From JAICJR01 sp963848495 (GTDB lineage: Bacteria; Actinomycetota; Thermoleophilia; Solirubrobacterales; Thermoleophilaceae), in assembly GCA_963848495.1 (NCBI GenBank), contig CAWKDV010000002.1, positions 1,612,001-1,676,000 on the forward strand: a stretch of DNA of 64,000 bases. The letters are read 5' to 3'. Shown here one piece after another: positions 27,230-34,653 of this stretch. The notes under the pieces were generated by a model, which saw only the letters and a list, made by a program, of their open reading frames with translations, was not told the DNA's origin and did no database searches. A program made the position numbers and the translations under genes. Position 1 is the first letter of the stretch, and each line of letters starts with the position of its first letter.

Positions 27230-29020
27230 ATGGCAGTACGCGAGAGAGTCCAGCCAGAGGCGGGGCAGCTCGTCGACATGGCGTGGGATCCGATCACACG
27301 CATCGTCGGCAACCTCGGCATCTACACGAAGATCGACTTCGCCAACCGCGAGGTGGTGACCTGCAAGAGCACCTCGTCGCTGTTCCGCGGCTACAGCGTG
27401 TTCATGAAGGGCAAGGACCCGCGCGACGCGCACTTCATCACCAGCCGCATCTGCGGCATCTGCGGCGACAACCACGCGGTCTGCTCGTGCTACGCGCAGC
27501 AGATGGCGTACGGGGTGAAGCCGCCGCCGCTGGGCGAGTGGATCGTGAACCTCGGCGAGGCGGCGGAGTACATCTTCGACCACATCATCTTCCAGGACAA
27601 CCTGGTGTTCGTGGACTTCTGCGAGCAGATGGTGCAGGCCACCAACCCGAGCCTGTGGCAGAGGGCGGAGAAGACCGAGGCGCCTCACGCCGACCTGCAC
27701 GGCTACCGGACGGTGGGCGACATCATGCGCTCCTACAACCCGTTCACGGGCGAGACGTACAAGGAAGCGCTGCACATGAGCCGCATCGGGCGGGAGATGA
27801 TCTGCCTGATGGAGGGTCGCCACGTGCACCCTTCCACGATCTACCCGGGCGGGGTGGGCACCGTGGCCACGCCGCAGCTGTTCACCGACTATCTCAGTCG
27901 GCTGCTTCGCTGCCTCGACTTCATCAAGAAGGCCGTGGCGATGAACGACGACGTGTTCGACTTCTTCTATGACGCCCTGCCGGGCTACGAGGAGGTCGGG
28001 CGGCGGCGGATCCTGCTCGGCTGCTGGGGCGCGTTCAACAACCCCGATCACGTCGACTACAAGTACGAGAACATGGACGACTGGGGTAACGAGATGTTCG
28101 TCACCCCGGGCGTGGTGGTGGACGGCGAGCTGGTCACCACGAACCTCGTCGACATCAACCTCGGCATCCGCATCCTGCTCGGCTCCTCCTACTACGAGGA
28201 CTGGACGGGCGAGGAGACCTTCGTGGAGAAGGACCCGCTCGGCAACCCGGTGGACAGGCGCCACCCGTGGAACCAGACCACGCTGCCGAAGCCCCAGAAG
28301 CGCGACCTCGAGGGCGGCAACTACTCGTGGGTGATGAGCCCGCGCTGGTTCGACAAGCGCACCGGCGACCACCTGGCGCTCGACACGGGCGGCGGCGCCC
28401 TGGCCCGGCTGTGGGTCACGGCGCTCGCGAACAAGGTGCACACGCCGTATGTGAACGCCACTGGCCACAGCGTGTTGATGAACCTGCCGAAGACGCCGAA
28501 CACGCCGGAGCAGACTCTCGAGTGGAAGATCCCGCAATGGTCGAACGCGATCGAGCGCGACCGCGCGCGGATCTACTTCGTGGCCTACGCGGCCGCGATG
28601 GCGTTCCACTTCCTCGAGCGCGCGTTCACGGAGGTGCGGAACGGCGTGACGAAGGTGTTCGAGGACTTCGACGTCCCGGACGAGGCCATCGGCTGCGGCT
28701 TCCACGAGGCGGTACGCGGCGTGCTCTCGCACCACCTGGTGATCCGCGACGGCAAGATCGCCAACTACCACCCCTACCCGCCGACGCCGTGGAACGGCAG
28801 CCCGACGGACTCCTATGGCACGCCGGGGCCGTACGAGGACGCCGTGATGGGCCAGCCGATCTTCGAGGAGAACGGCCCGGACGACTTCAGGGGCATCGAC
28901 ATCATGCGAGCCGTGAGGTCGTTCGACCCGTGCCTGCCCTGCGGGGTGCACATGTACCTGGGGGAGGGGAAGACGCTCCGGACGGTGCACTCGCCGATGT
29001 TCGGCGAGCAGCACGGCTAG
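27230..29020 (+). CDS. hhyL: [NiFe]-hydrogenase large (catalytic) subunit, group 1h-type
   Basis: A 596-aa catalytic subunit. The L1 motif SRICGICGDNH supplies Cys75 and Cys78. The L2 motif DPCLPCGVH supplies Cys568 and Cys571, the four Ni/Fe ligands. A 22-residue tail (MYLGEGKTLRTVHSPMFGEQ and two more) follows His574 and should be removed by the endopeptidase encoded further down after nickel insertion. The sequence resembles the high-affinity, oxygen-insensitive enzymes that let soil actinobacteria live on atmospheric H2. The operon contains no obvious cytochrome b or menaquinone-linked partner. Confidence 0.96.
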   Translation: MAVRERVQPEAGQLVDMAWDPITRIVGNLGIYTKIDFANREVVTCKSTSSLFRGYSVFMKGKDPRDAHFITSRICGICGDNHAVCSCYAQQMAYGVKPPPLGEWIVNLGEAAEYIFDHIIFQDNLVFVDFCEQMVQATNPSLWQRAEKTEAPHADLHGYRTVGDIMRSYNPFTGETYKEALHMSRIGREMICLMEGRHVHPSTIYPGGVGTVATPQLFTDYLSRLLRCLDFIKKAVAMNDDVFDFFYDALPGYEEVGRRRILLGCWGAFNNPDHVDYKYENMDDWGNEMFVTPGVVVDGELVTTNLVDINLGIRILLGSSYYEDWTGEETFVEKDPLGNPVDRRHPWNQTTLPKPQKRDLEGGNYSWVMSPRWFDKRTGDHLALDTGGGALARLWVTALANKVHTPYVNATGHSVLMNLPKTPNTPEQTLEWKIPQWSNAIERDRARIYFVAYAAAMAFHFLERAFTEVRNGVTKVFEDFDVPDEAIGCGFHEAVRGVLSHHLVIRDGKIANYHPYPPTPWNGSPTDSYGTPGPYEDAVMGQPIFEENGPDDFRGIDIMRAVRSFDPCLPCGVHMYLGEGKTLRTVHSPMFGEQHG

Positions 29021-29024
29021 CGCC

Positions 29025-29528
29025 ATGGAGGACCGCGAGCTGGTCGGGCGGGCGGAGCTGCTGCTCGCCGATCTGGACGATTCGCAGCTCGAGGCGGTGC
29101 GCGCCCTGCTCGATCTCTACGGAGAGGGGCTGGGGCGCATCGTGGGGCTGGTGGCGGACGGCGACGACGGCGGGCTGGCGGAGGCGTTCGCCGCCGACGA
29201 GCTGGTGTCCCACCTGCTGCTGCTGCACGGCCTGCACCCGGAGCCCCTGGAGGCCCGGGTGCGGGGTGCGCTCGCCGAGGTGCGCCCGTACCTCGAGTCG
29301 CACGGCGGCGACGTGGAGCTGCTGTCGCTCGAGGACGGCGTGGCGAGGCTGCGGCTGCAGGGCACCTGCAACGGCTGCCCGTCGTCCACCGTGACGCTGA
29401 AGTCGGCGATCGAGGAGGCGATCTGGAAGTCGGCGCCCGACGTGGCCGGCATCGAGGCGGAGGGCGTTCCCGCGCCGCAGCTCCTCCAGATCGAGCCGCT
29501 CCGCGAATGCCCGGCGGGACAGGCATGA
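29025..29528 (+). CDS. Nfu/NifU C-terminal-domain iron-sulphur scaffold protein
   Basis: A 167-aa protein. The first ~80 residues are a helical, acidic domain with no motif I recognise. Residues ~85-150 form the Nfu domain (VRPYLESHGGDVELLSLEDG) with the cluster-binding motif CNGCPSS. Nfu proteins carry [4Fe-4S] clusters to target proteins. Placed 4 bases after the large subunit and overlapping the DUF5947 gene, it probably supplies or repairs clusters of the hydrogenase small subunit (inference). Confidence 0.88.
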   Translation: MEDRELVGRAELLLADLDDSQLEAVRALLDLYGEGLGRIVGLVADGDDGGLAEAFAADELVSHLLLLHGLHPEPLEARVRGALAEVRPYLESHGGDVELLSLEDGVARLRLQGTCNGCPSSTVTLKSAIEEAIWKSAPDVAGIEAEGVPAPQLLQIEPLRECPAGQA

Positions 29529-30154
29529 GCGAGCTCGCGTCGCCTCGGCTTGCCAGCCTCGCTCAACGCCCGCCGCCCGAGCAGGAGCCGGGCGGCGAGC
29601 GCTGCGAGCTCTGCGGCGAACCTATACCGGCGGCCCACCGGCACCTGCTGGACCTGGCGAGCAGGGAGCTGATGTGCTCCTGCCGCGCCTGCTCGCTGCT
29701 GTTCGACCGCGACGCCGCGGGGGGCGCGCACTACCGGCTGGTGCCGGACCGGCGGCTGCGCCTCGCCGCGTTCGAGCTGGACGACCTCGCGTGGGAGCGG
29801 CTGCGGATACCGGTGGACATGGCGTTCTTCTTCCGGAACTCGGCCGAGGGCCGGGTGATGGCCTTCTACCCGAGCCCGATGGGGCCGACCGAGTCGCTGC
29901 TCGAGCTGTCCACCTGGGACGAGCTCGAGCGGGCGAATCCGGTGCTGTTGGAGATGGAGCCGGACGTGGAGGCGCTGCTCGTGAACCGCGCACGCGGGGC
30001 GCGGCAGCAGTGGCTGGTGCCGATCGAGGACTGCTACGCGCTGGTGGGCGTGATCAGGACCCGCTGGCGCGGCTTCACCGGCGGCCGCGAGGTGTGGCAG
30101 GAGATCGACCGCTTCCTCACGCGGCTGGACGAGCAGGCGGATGAAAGGAGCTGA
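29525..30154 (+). CDS. DUF5947-like protein with two cysteine pairs
   Basis: A 209-aa protein starting at ATG 29525. Near residue 25 there is CELCGEP and about 27 residues later CSCRACSLLF, which together could form a rubredoxin-like or zinc site. The rest is an alpha/beta domain (YRLVPDRRLRLAAFELDDLA, RIPVDMAFFFRNSAEGRVMA). Proteins of this kind are found beside group 1h hydrogenases. The function is unknown; electron transfer from the small subunit or assembly are both possible. It overlaps the Nfu gene by 4 bases. Confidence 0.8.
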   Translation: MSELASPRLASLAQRPPPEQEPGGERCELCGEPIPAAHRHLLDLASRELMCSCRACSLLFDRDAAGGAHYRLVPDRRLRLAAFELDDLAWERLRIPVDMAFFFRNSAEGRVMAFYPSPMGPTESLLELSTWDELERANPVLLEMEPDVEALLVNRARGARQQWLVPIEDCYALVGVIRTRWRGFTGGREVWQEIDRFLTRLDEQADERS

Positions 30155-30155
30155 G

Positions 30156-30356
30156 ATGAGGCTGGGCAAGCCAGACGTACGGCCGGACGCGCCCTCGCAC
30201 GTGAGGGGCATCAGGCAGGGCAACGCAAGCGGCAACTACGACAGCCAGGCTGGGCACAAGCCGGATGGCAGGTCCACGGCCGAGCGGTCCACGGGCATCA
30301 ACGCCGACGACCGCGAGCCGATCGATCCGAGCATGCCGAACCTCTCGCCCGCCTAG
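30156..30356 (+). CDS. 67-codon small protein of the hydrogenase operon
   Basis: A 66-aa protein, ATG 30156 preceded by the strong ribosome site AAAGGAG at 30144-30150. It is hydrophilic, glycine/asparagine-rich and probably disordered (VRGIRQGNASGNYDSQAGHK, then SMPNLSPA at the end). It has no cysteine and no membrane segment. It fits exactly between the DUF5947 and DUF6084 genes and ends one base before the latter starts. That position and the good ribosome site argue that it is real; the function is unknown. Confidence 0.7.
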   Translation: MRLGKPDVRPDAPSHVRGIRQGNASGNYDSQAGHKPDGRSTAERSTGINADDREPIDPSMPNLSPA

Positions 30357-31013
30357 ATGGCGGTCCCGGTGGGAACGGCTGCCGGCGCCGAGCTGGCATT
30401 CGAGGCGGTGGGTGCTGCCCCGCTGGAGCACGCGGCAGTGCCCACGCTCGCCATCTCGCTGAGGGTGACGAGCGTGAGCGGCGAGCCGATCCGCTCGGTG
30501 CTGCTCGACGCCCAGGTGCAGATCGCCGCCCGCATGCGCGCCTACGAGCCCGCGGAGCGCGAGCGGCTGCAGGACCTGTTCGGCACGCCCGAGCGCTGGA
30601 GCAGCACGCTGCGGACGCTGCAGTGGGCGCGGCTCACGCTGGTGGTGCCGCCGTTCAGCGGCAGCACGCTGGTGGAGCTGCCGGTGCCCTGCAGCTACGA
30701 CCTCGAGGTCGTGGCGGCCGCGTACCTGAGCGCGCTGGAGCAAGGCGAGGTGCCGCTCGAGCTGCTGTTCAGCGGCACGGTCTTCTACACGGACGAGGAG
30801 GGGCGGCTGCAGGCCACGCGCATCTCGTGGGAGAGCGACGCGAGCTACTCGCTGCCGGTGAGCGTGTGGCGCGAGACGATGGACCGCCACTTCCCGGGCA
30901 GCGCCTGGCTGCGGCTGTCGCGGGAGAACGTCGACCGGCTGCGCGCGTACCGGGCGCGCGAGGCGCTGCCGGGCTGGGACGCGGTGGTCGAGCGGCTGCT
31001 GGGGGAGGAGTAG
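30357..31013 (+). CDS. DUF6084-like protein
   Basis: A 218-aa soluble protein, strongly beta-rich in the first two thirds (LAISLRVTSVSGEPIRSVLL, TLVVPPFSGSTLVELPVPCS, ELLFSGTVFYTDEEGRLQAT) with a helical C-terminus (ENVDRLRAYRAREALPGWDA). It begins with ATG immediately after the stop of the 67-codon gene. It is recognised only as a conserved companion of group 1h hydrogenases, without known activity. No metal-binding motif stands out. Confidence 0.8.
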   Translation: MAVPVGTAAGAELAFEAVGAAPLEHAAVPTLAISLRVTSVSGEPIRSVLLDAQVQIAARMRAYEPAERERLQDLFGTPERWSSTLRTLQWARLTLVVPPFSGSTLVELPVPCSYDLEVVAAAYLSALEQGEVPLELLFSGTVFYTDEEGRLQATRISWESDASYSLPVSVWRETMDRHFPGSAWLRLSRENVDRLRAYRAREALPGWDAVVERLLGEE

Positions 31014-31015
31014 CG

Positions 31016-31909
31016 GTGGACCGCATCCGGCAGGTGGCGGACGCCGTGCTGTACGAGGGCTACATCCTCTGGCCCTACCGGCGCTCGGCACTGAAGAACC
31101 AGCGCCGCTTCGGATGGGGGAGCCTCGGCCCGGGCGGCGCGCCGGAGCTGCAGGCGCAGGTGCTGATCGAGGGCAGAGGCCCGGTGCGCGTCAGCATGCG
31201 CTGCCTGCAGATGGTGGAGCGGCAGGCCTACCGCGGCACCCGTCCGGTGGACGAGCTGGAGGTGGGCGGCGAGCGCCACCTGAGCTGGGAGGAGGCGGTG
31301 GAGCGCGAGCTCGCGCTGGATGCGCCTGGGCGCGCGGCGATCGAGATCGTGGCCGGCGAGAGCCGCGAGGAGCTGGGCGAGGGCGGCGCGCTGGTGCGCC
31401 GCTGGGAGGGGTTGCGAGCCGGGGTCGAGACGACCGTCGAGGAGCTGCGGCCGGAGCTCACGCGCCTGACGGTGCGGGTGGAGCACCGGGCCGGCGCCGA
31501 GATGCGCTCGCCGCACGTGGCGCTGCGGGCGGCCCGCGGCGCGTTCGTCTCGCTCACCGACCCGCCGCGCCGGCTGCGCGAGGAGGCCGAGGCGTGCGTG
31601 AACAGCGGCGTGTGGCCGGTGCTGGCGGGCGAGGAGGGCGATCGCTCGACGATGCTCGCCTCGCCGATCATCCTGCCCGACCACCCGCAGATCGCGCCTG
31701 AGAGCCCGGGCGACCTGTTCGACGCGGGCGAGATCGACCAGATGCTCGTACTGAACATCCTCAGCCTGACCGACGAAGAGAAGCGCGAGATGCGCGACAG
31801 CGATCCGCGGGCGCGCGAGATCCTCGAGCGCACGGAGGCGCTCAGCGACGAGGAGCTGATGCGGCTGCACGGGGCGATCCGCGAGTTCGGGCTCGCGCGC
31901 GGGCCATGA
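31016..31909 (+). CDS. Conserved hydrogenase-operon protein of unknown function (298 codons)
   Basis: A 297-aa protein with a GTG start two bases after the DUF6084 stop. It opens DRIRQVADAVLYEGYILWPY RRSALKN, a signature I associate with proteins from group 1h loci. The middle is beta-rich (EMRSPHVALRAARGAFVSLT), then CVNSGVWPVLAGEEGDRSTM, and a helical end (SLTDEEKREMRDSDPRAREI). There is no transmembrane segment and no metal cluster motif. It overlaps the protease fusion by 4 bases. A structural or assembly role for a large hydrogenase complex is an inference only. Confidence 0.8.
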   Translation: MDRIRQVADAVLYEGYILWPYRRSALKNQRRFGWGSLGPGGAPELQAQVLIEGRGPVRVSMRCLQMVERQAYRGTRPVDELEVGGERHLSWEEAVERELALDAPGRAAIEIVAGESREELGEGGALVRRWEGLRAGVETTVEELRPELTRLTVRVEHRAGAEMRSPHVALRAARGAFVSLTDPPRRLREEAEACVNSGVWPVLAGEEGDRSTMLASPIILPDHPQIAPESPGDLFDAGEIDQMLVLNILSLTDEEKREMRDSDPRAREILERTEALSDEELMRLHGAIREFGLARGP

Positions 31910-32715
31910 CCTACTGGGAGGAGCTCGAGCGGCCGGGCCCCGACTCGCTGTCGGTGGACGGCGTGGAGCTGCGAGCCGGCGCGCGCGTGCGGCTGCGCCC
32001 GCGGCCGAAGGGCGACGTCTTCGACGTGGTGCTCGACGGGCGCGCGGCCGTGGTCGATGCGATCGAGCAGGACATGGACGGCAACCTGCTGCTGGCGGTG
32101 ACCGTGGAGGACGACCCCGGCCGGGACCTCGGCGCCCAGCGCCAGCCGGGACACCGCTTCTTCTTCGCCCCCGACGAGGTGGAGCCGCTCCCGGGCGAGG
32201 CCGCCCCGGCCACGCGCCGCATCCTCGTGGCCGGCATCGGCAACGTCTTCCTCGGCGACGACGGGTTCGGCGTGGCGCTGGCGGGCCGGCTGGCCGCCCA
32301 GCGGCTGCCGGCCGGCGTGGAGGTCGTGGACTTCGGCATCCGCGGGATGGACCTCGCTTACGCGATGCAGGACGGCTACGACGCGGTGGTGCTGCTCGAC
32401 GCCACGCCGCGCGGCGAGCCGCCGGGCACGCTCTACGTGATCGAGCCCGAGTTCGGCGCCGAGGAGCAGGGCTTCGAGGCGCACGGGATGGACCCCGTGA
32501 AGGTGCTGGCACTCGTGCGCGCGCTGGGCGGGCGGCCGCCGCGCACGCTGATCGTGGGCTGCGAGCCGCAGACGCGGATGAGCGCCGACGACCCCGATCT
32601 CGTGGCCGAGCTGTCCGAGCCGGTGCGCCTGGCGCTCGACGAGGCGCAGCGGCTCGTGGGAGCACTCATCGGCGACTTGACAACATCTGACGCTACGGAA
32701 GGAGGAGCGACATGA
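31906..32715 (+). CDS. Hydrogenase maturation endopeptidase fused to an N-terminal extra domain
   Basis: A 269-aa protein. Residues ~105-260 are a peptidase M52/HupD-type protease: ILVAGIGNVFLGDDGFGVAL with the nickel-binding Asp/Glu site, VVDFGIRGMDLAYAM, VVLLDATPRGEPPGTLYVIE and the histidine in FEAHGMDP. The first ~100 residues (RVRLRPRPKGDVFDVVLDGR, AAVVDAIEQDMDGNLLLAVT) are a separate small beta-domain that contains a GHRFFFAPDEVEPLP tail. The protease would remove the 22-residue tail of the large subunit. The extra domain may recognise that subunit or one of the operon's unknown proteins. Confidence 0.88.
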   Translation: MTYWEELERPGPDSLSVDGVELRAGARVRLRPRPKGDVFDVVLDGRAAVVDAIEQDMDGNLLLAVTVEDDPGRDLGAQRQPGHRFFFAPDEVEPLPGEAAPATRRILVAGIGNVFLGDDGFGVALAGRLAAQRLPAGVEVVDFGIRGMDLAYAMQDGYDAVVLLDATPRGEPPGTLYVIEPEFGAEEQGFEAHGMDPVKVLALVRALGGRPPRTLIVGCEPQTRMSADDPDLVAELSEPVRLALDEAQRLVGALIGDLTTSDATEGGAT

Positions 32716-32816
32716 GCACCCGTCTAGGCGGGCTTGCGCTGGTGGCGATCGTGGCCGCCGTGCTGAACTGGCAGCGACCCGAGATCCAGCGCTACCTCAA
32801 GGTCAGGAAGATGTAG
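32712..32816 (+). CDS. 34-aa single-pass membrane peptide (DUF6893-like)
   Basis: ATG 32712 follows the strong ribosome site GGAAGGAGGAG and overlaps the protease stop. The peptide is short: STRLGGLALVAIVAAVLNWQ, then RPEIQRYLKVRKM. It has one hydrophobic helix followed by a basic, amphipathic tail. Small peptides of this form occur in actinobacterial hydrogenase loci and may be the DUF6893 family. It could tether hydrogenase or an assembly factor to the membrane. The good ribosome site and the exact fit between two genes support it as real. Confidence 0.75.
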   Translation: MSTRLGGLALVAIVAAVLNWQRPEIQRYLKVRKM

Positions 32817-32824
32817 GAGGCCCG

Positions 32825-33502
32825 ATGCACCGCACCAAGGTCAGGATCGTCGAGGACGCCCTCGACGCGAACAACACGATTGCGCGCGCCAACCGCGACG
32901 ACTTCGACCGCGCCGGCGTGAAGGTCGTGAACTTCATGAGTGCACCGGGCGCCGGCAAGACCTCGCTGCTCGAGCGGGTCCTGCCGCAGCTCGAGCTGCG
33001 CGTGGGAGTGCTCGAGGGCGACGTGCAGGGGAGCATGGACGCCGATCGCCTCGCCGGCCTTCACGTGCCGGTGACGCAGATCAACACCGATCCGGGCTTC
33101 GGCGGCGAGTGCCATCTCGACGCGAACATGGTGCGCTCGGCCGTGCCGTCGCTGCCGCTCGACGAGATCGACCTGCTCGTGATCGAGAACGTCGGCAACC
33201 TCGTCTGCCCGGCCGAGTTCAAGGTCGGCGAGGACGCCCGCGTGATGGTGTGCTCGGTCACCGAGGGCGAGGACAAGCCGCTCAAGTACCCGCTGATGTT
33301 CCGCACCTGCGAGCTGGTGCTGATCAACAAGGTCGACCTGCTCCCGCACCTCGACTTCGACCTCGGCAAGCTGCTCTACAACCTCGAGGCCGTGCACCCC
33401 GGCGTGGAGCGCATGCTCGTCAGCGCGCGCACGGGCGAGGGCATCGGCGCCTGGCGCGACTGGCTGGCCGCCATGGCGGCGAGAGTGGAGGCGCCCGCTT
33501 GA
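32825..33502 (+). CDS. hypB: Hydrogenase nickel-insertion GTPase HypB
   Basis: A 225-aa SIMIBI-class GTPase with Walker A MSAPGAGKTSLL, the LEGDVQGSMDADR switch region, ENVGNLVCPAEF, and the guanine-specificity motif LINKVDLLPH. It lacks the His-rich N-terminal nickel store and the N-terminal CXXCGC site, so it probably acts only in nickel transfer with HypA, while the permease carries a His-rich loop. It overlaps the SIS gene by 4 bases. Confidence 0.96.
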   Translation: MHRTKVRIVEDALDANNTIARANRDDFDRAGVKVVNFMSAPGAGKTSLLERVLPQLELRVGVLEGDVQGSMDADRLAGLHVPVTQINTDPGFGGECHLDANMVRSAVPSLPLDEIDLLVIENVGNLVCPAEFKVGEDARVMVCSVTEGEDKPLKYPLMFRTCELVLINKVDLLPHLDFDLGKLLYNLEAVHPGVERMLVSARTGEGIGAWRDWLAAMAARVEAPA

Positions 33503-34653
33503 CGGGCGCCCTCAGCGAGGGGGCACTGGGCCGGCGGCTCGACCAGGCGCTGGCGGAGCGCAGCGAGTCGAACAGGAGCTTCTTCGAGGCCGAGGCGGAG
33601 CCGATCGCGCGGCTCTGCCGGCTGATGGCCGACCGCTTCGCGGCCGGCGGGCGCCTGGTGGCCTTCGGCGACTCGCCGGGCGCGCACTCCGACGCGCGCC
33701 ACGTGGCGGTCGAGTTCGTTCACCCCGTGATCGTGGGCAAGCGGGCGCTGCCGGCGATCGCGCTCGAGCCGGCGCAGGTGGAGCTGCTGGCGGAGCCGGA
33801 GGACATCGCCATGGGCTTCGGGGAGGTGGGCGCGGCAATCGCCGCGGCCCGCGAGCGCGGCTGCCTCACGATCGCGTTCTCGCCGCAGGGCGCCGAGCAC
33901 GAGTTCGAGCCCCCCGCGGCCGACCCGTCGGTCAGGCAGGAGCTCGTCGAGACGCTCTACCACGTGCTCTGGGAGCTCGTGCACGTGTTCCTCGAGCACC
34001 GCGGCAGCACGCACGACGTGGGCGCCTCGAGCTTCCTCTATCCCTTCCTCGGCGAGTCGGAGGGCGACCTCGACGCCGTGCTGGAGGACGTGCGCCGCTC
34101 GGTGCTGGCCAAGTCGGCGGAGGTCGGCGAGCTGCGCGAGCAGACGCTCACGGACAACCGTGACGAGCTGGTCGCCGCGGCCGCCGCGCTGCGCGCCCGG
34201 CTCGACGCCGGCGGCACGCTGCTCGCGCTCGGCAACGGCGGCTCCGCCACCGACGCGATGGACGTGGTGGCCGACTTCCGCGTCCCGCCGGACGCCGGCT
34301 GGCCGCCGCGGCGTGCGCTCGACCTCACCGACGACTCGGCGATCCTCACCGCGATCGCCAACGACATCGGCACCGACGCGATCTTCTCCCGGCAGGTGAT
34401 CGCCTACGGGCGCGAGGGCGACGCCCTCATCGCGCTGTCCACCAGCGGCAACTCGCGCAACGTGATCGACGCGCTGGCGGAGGCGCGCCGCCGTGGCCTC
34501 CTGACGATCGCCATGGTGGGCTACGACGGCGGCCGCGTGGCGTCCGATCGGCTCGCCGACCACGTGGTGATCACGCGCTCGGAGCACATCCCGCGCATCC
34601 AGGAGGCGCAGGCGAGCGCCTACCACCTGCTGCGGGAGCTGGTGGAGGCGTGA
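33499..34653 (+). CDS. Tandem SIS-domain protein (GmhA-like) inside the hyp operon
   Basis: A 384-aa protein with a TTG start overlapping the hypB stop. It holds two sugar-isomerase (SIS) domains. The first (~30-150) lacks a clear Ser/Thr-rich phosphate loop (VAFGDSPGAHSDARHVAVEF). The second (~220-375) resembles phosphoheptose isomerase: LLALGNGGSATDAMDVVADF, LTAIANDIGTDAIFSRQV, ALIALSTSGNSRNVIDALAE. SIS domains bind phosphosugars or act as regulators. No LPS-heptose genes are nearby. Its position between hypB and hypF with 4-base overlaps ties it to hydrogenase maturation or to sensing a metabolite for it; its real ligand is unknown. Confidence 0.85.
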   Translation: MTGALSEGALGRRLDQALAERSESNRSFFEAEAEPIARLCRLMADRFAAGGRLVAFGDSPGAHSDARHVAVEFVHPVIVGKRALPAIALEPAQVELLAEPEDIAMGFGEVGAAIAAARERGCLTIAFSPQGAEHEFEPPAADPSVRQELVETLYHVLWELVHVFLEHRGSTHDVGASSFLYPFLGESEGDLDAVLEDVRRSVLAKSAEVGELREQTLTDNRDELVAAAAALRARLDAGGTLLALGNGGSATDAMDVVADFRVPPDAGWPPRRALDLTDDSAILTAIANDIGTDAIFSRQVIAYGREGDALIALSTSGNSRNVIDALAEARRRGLLTIAMVGYDGGRVASDRLADHVVITRSEHIPRIQEAQASAYHLLRELVEA

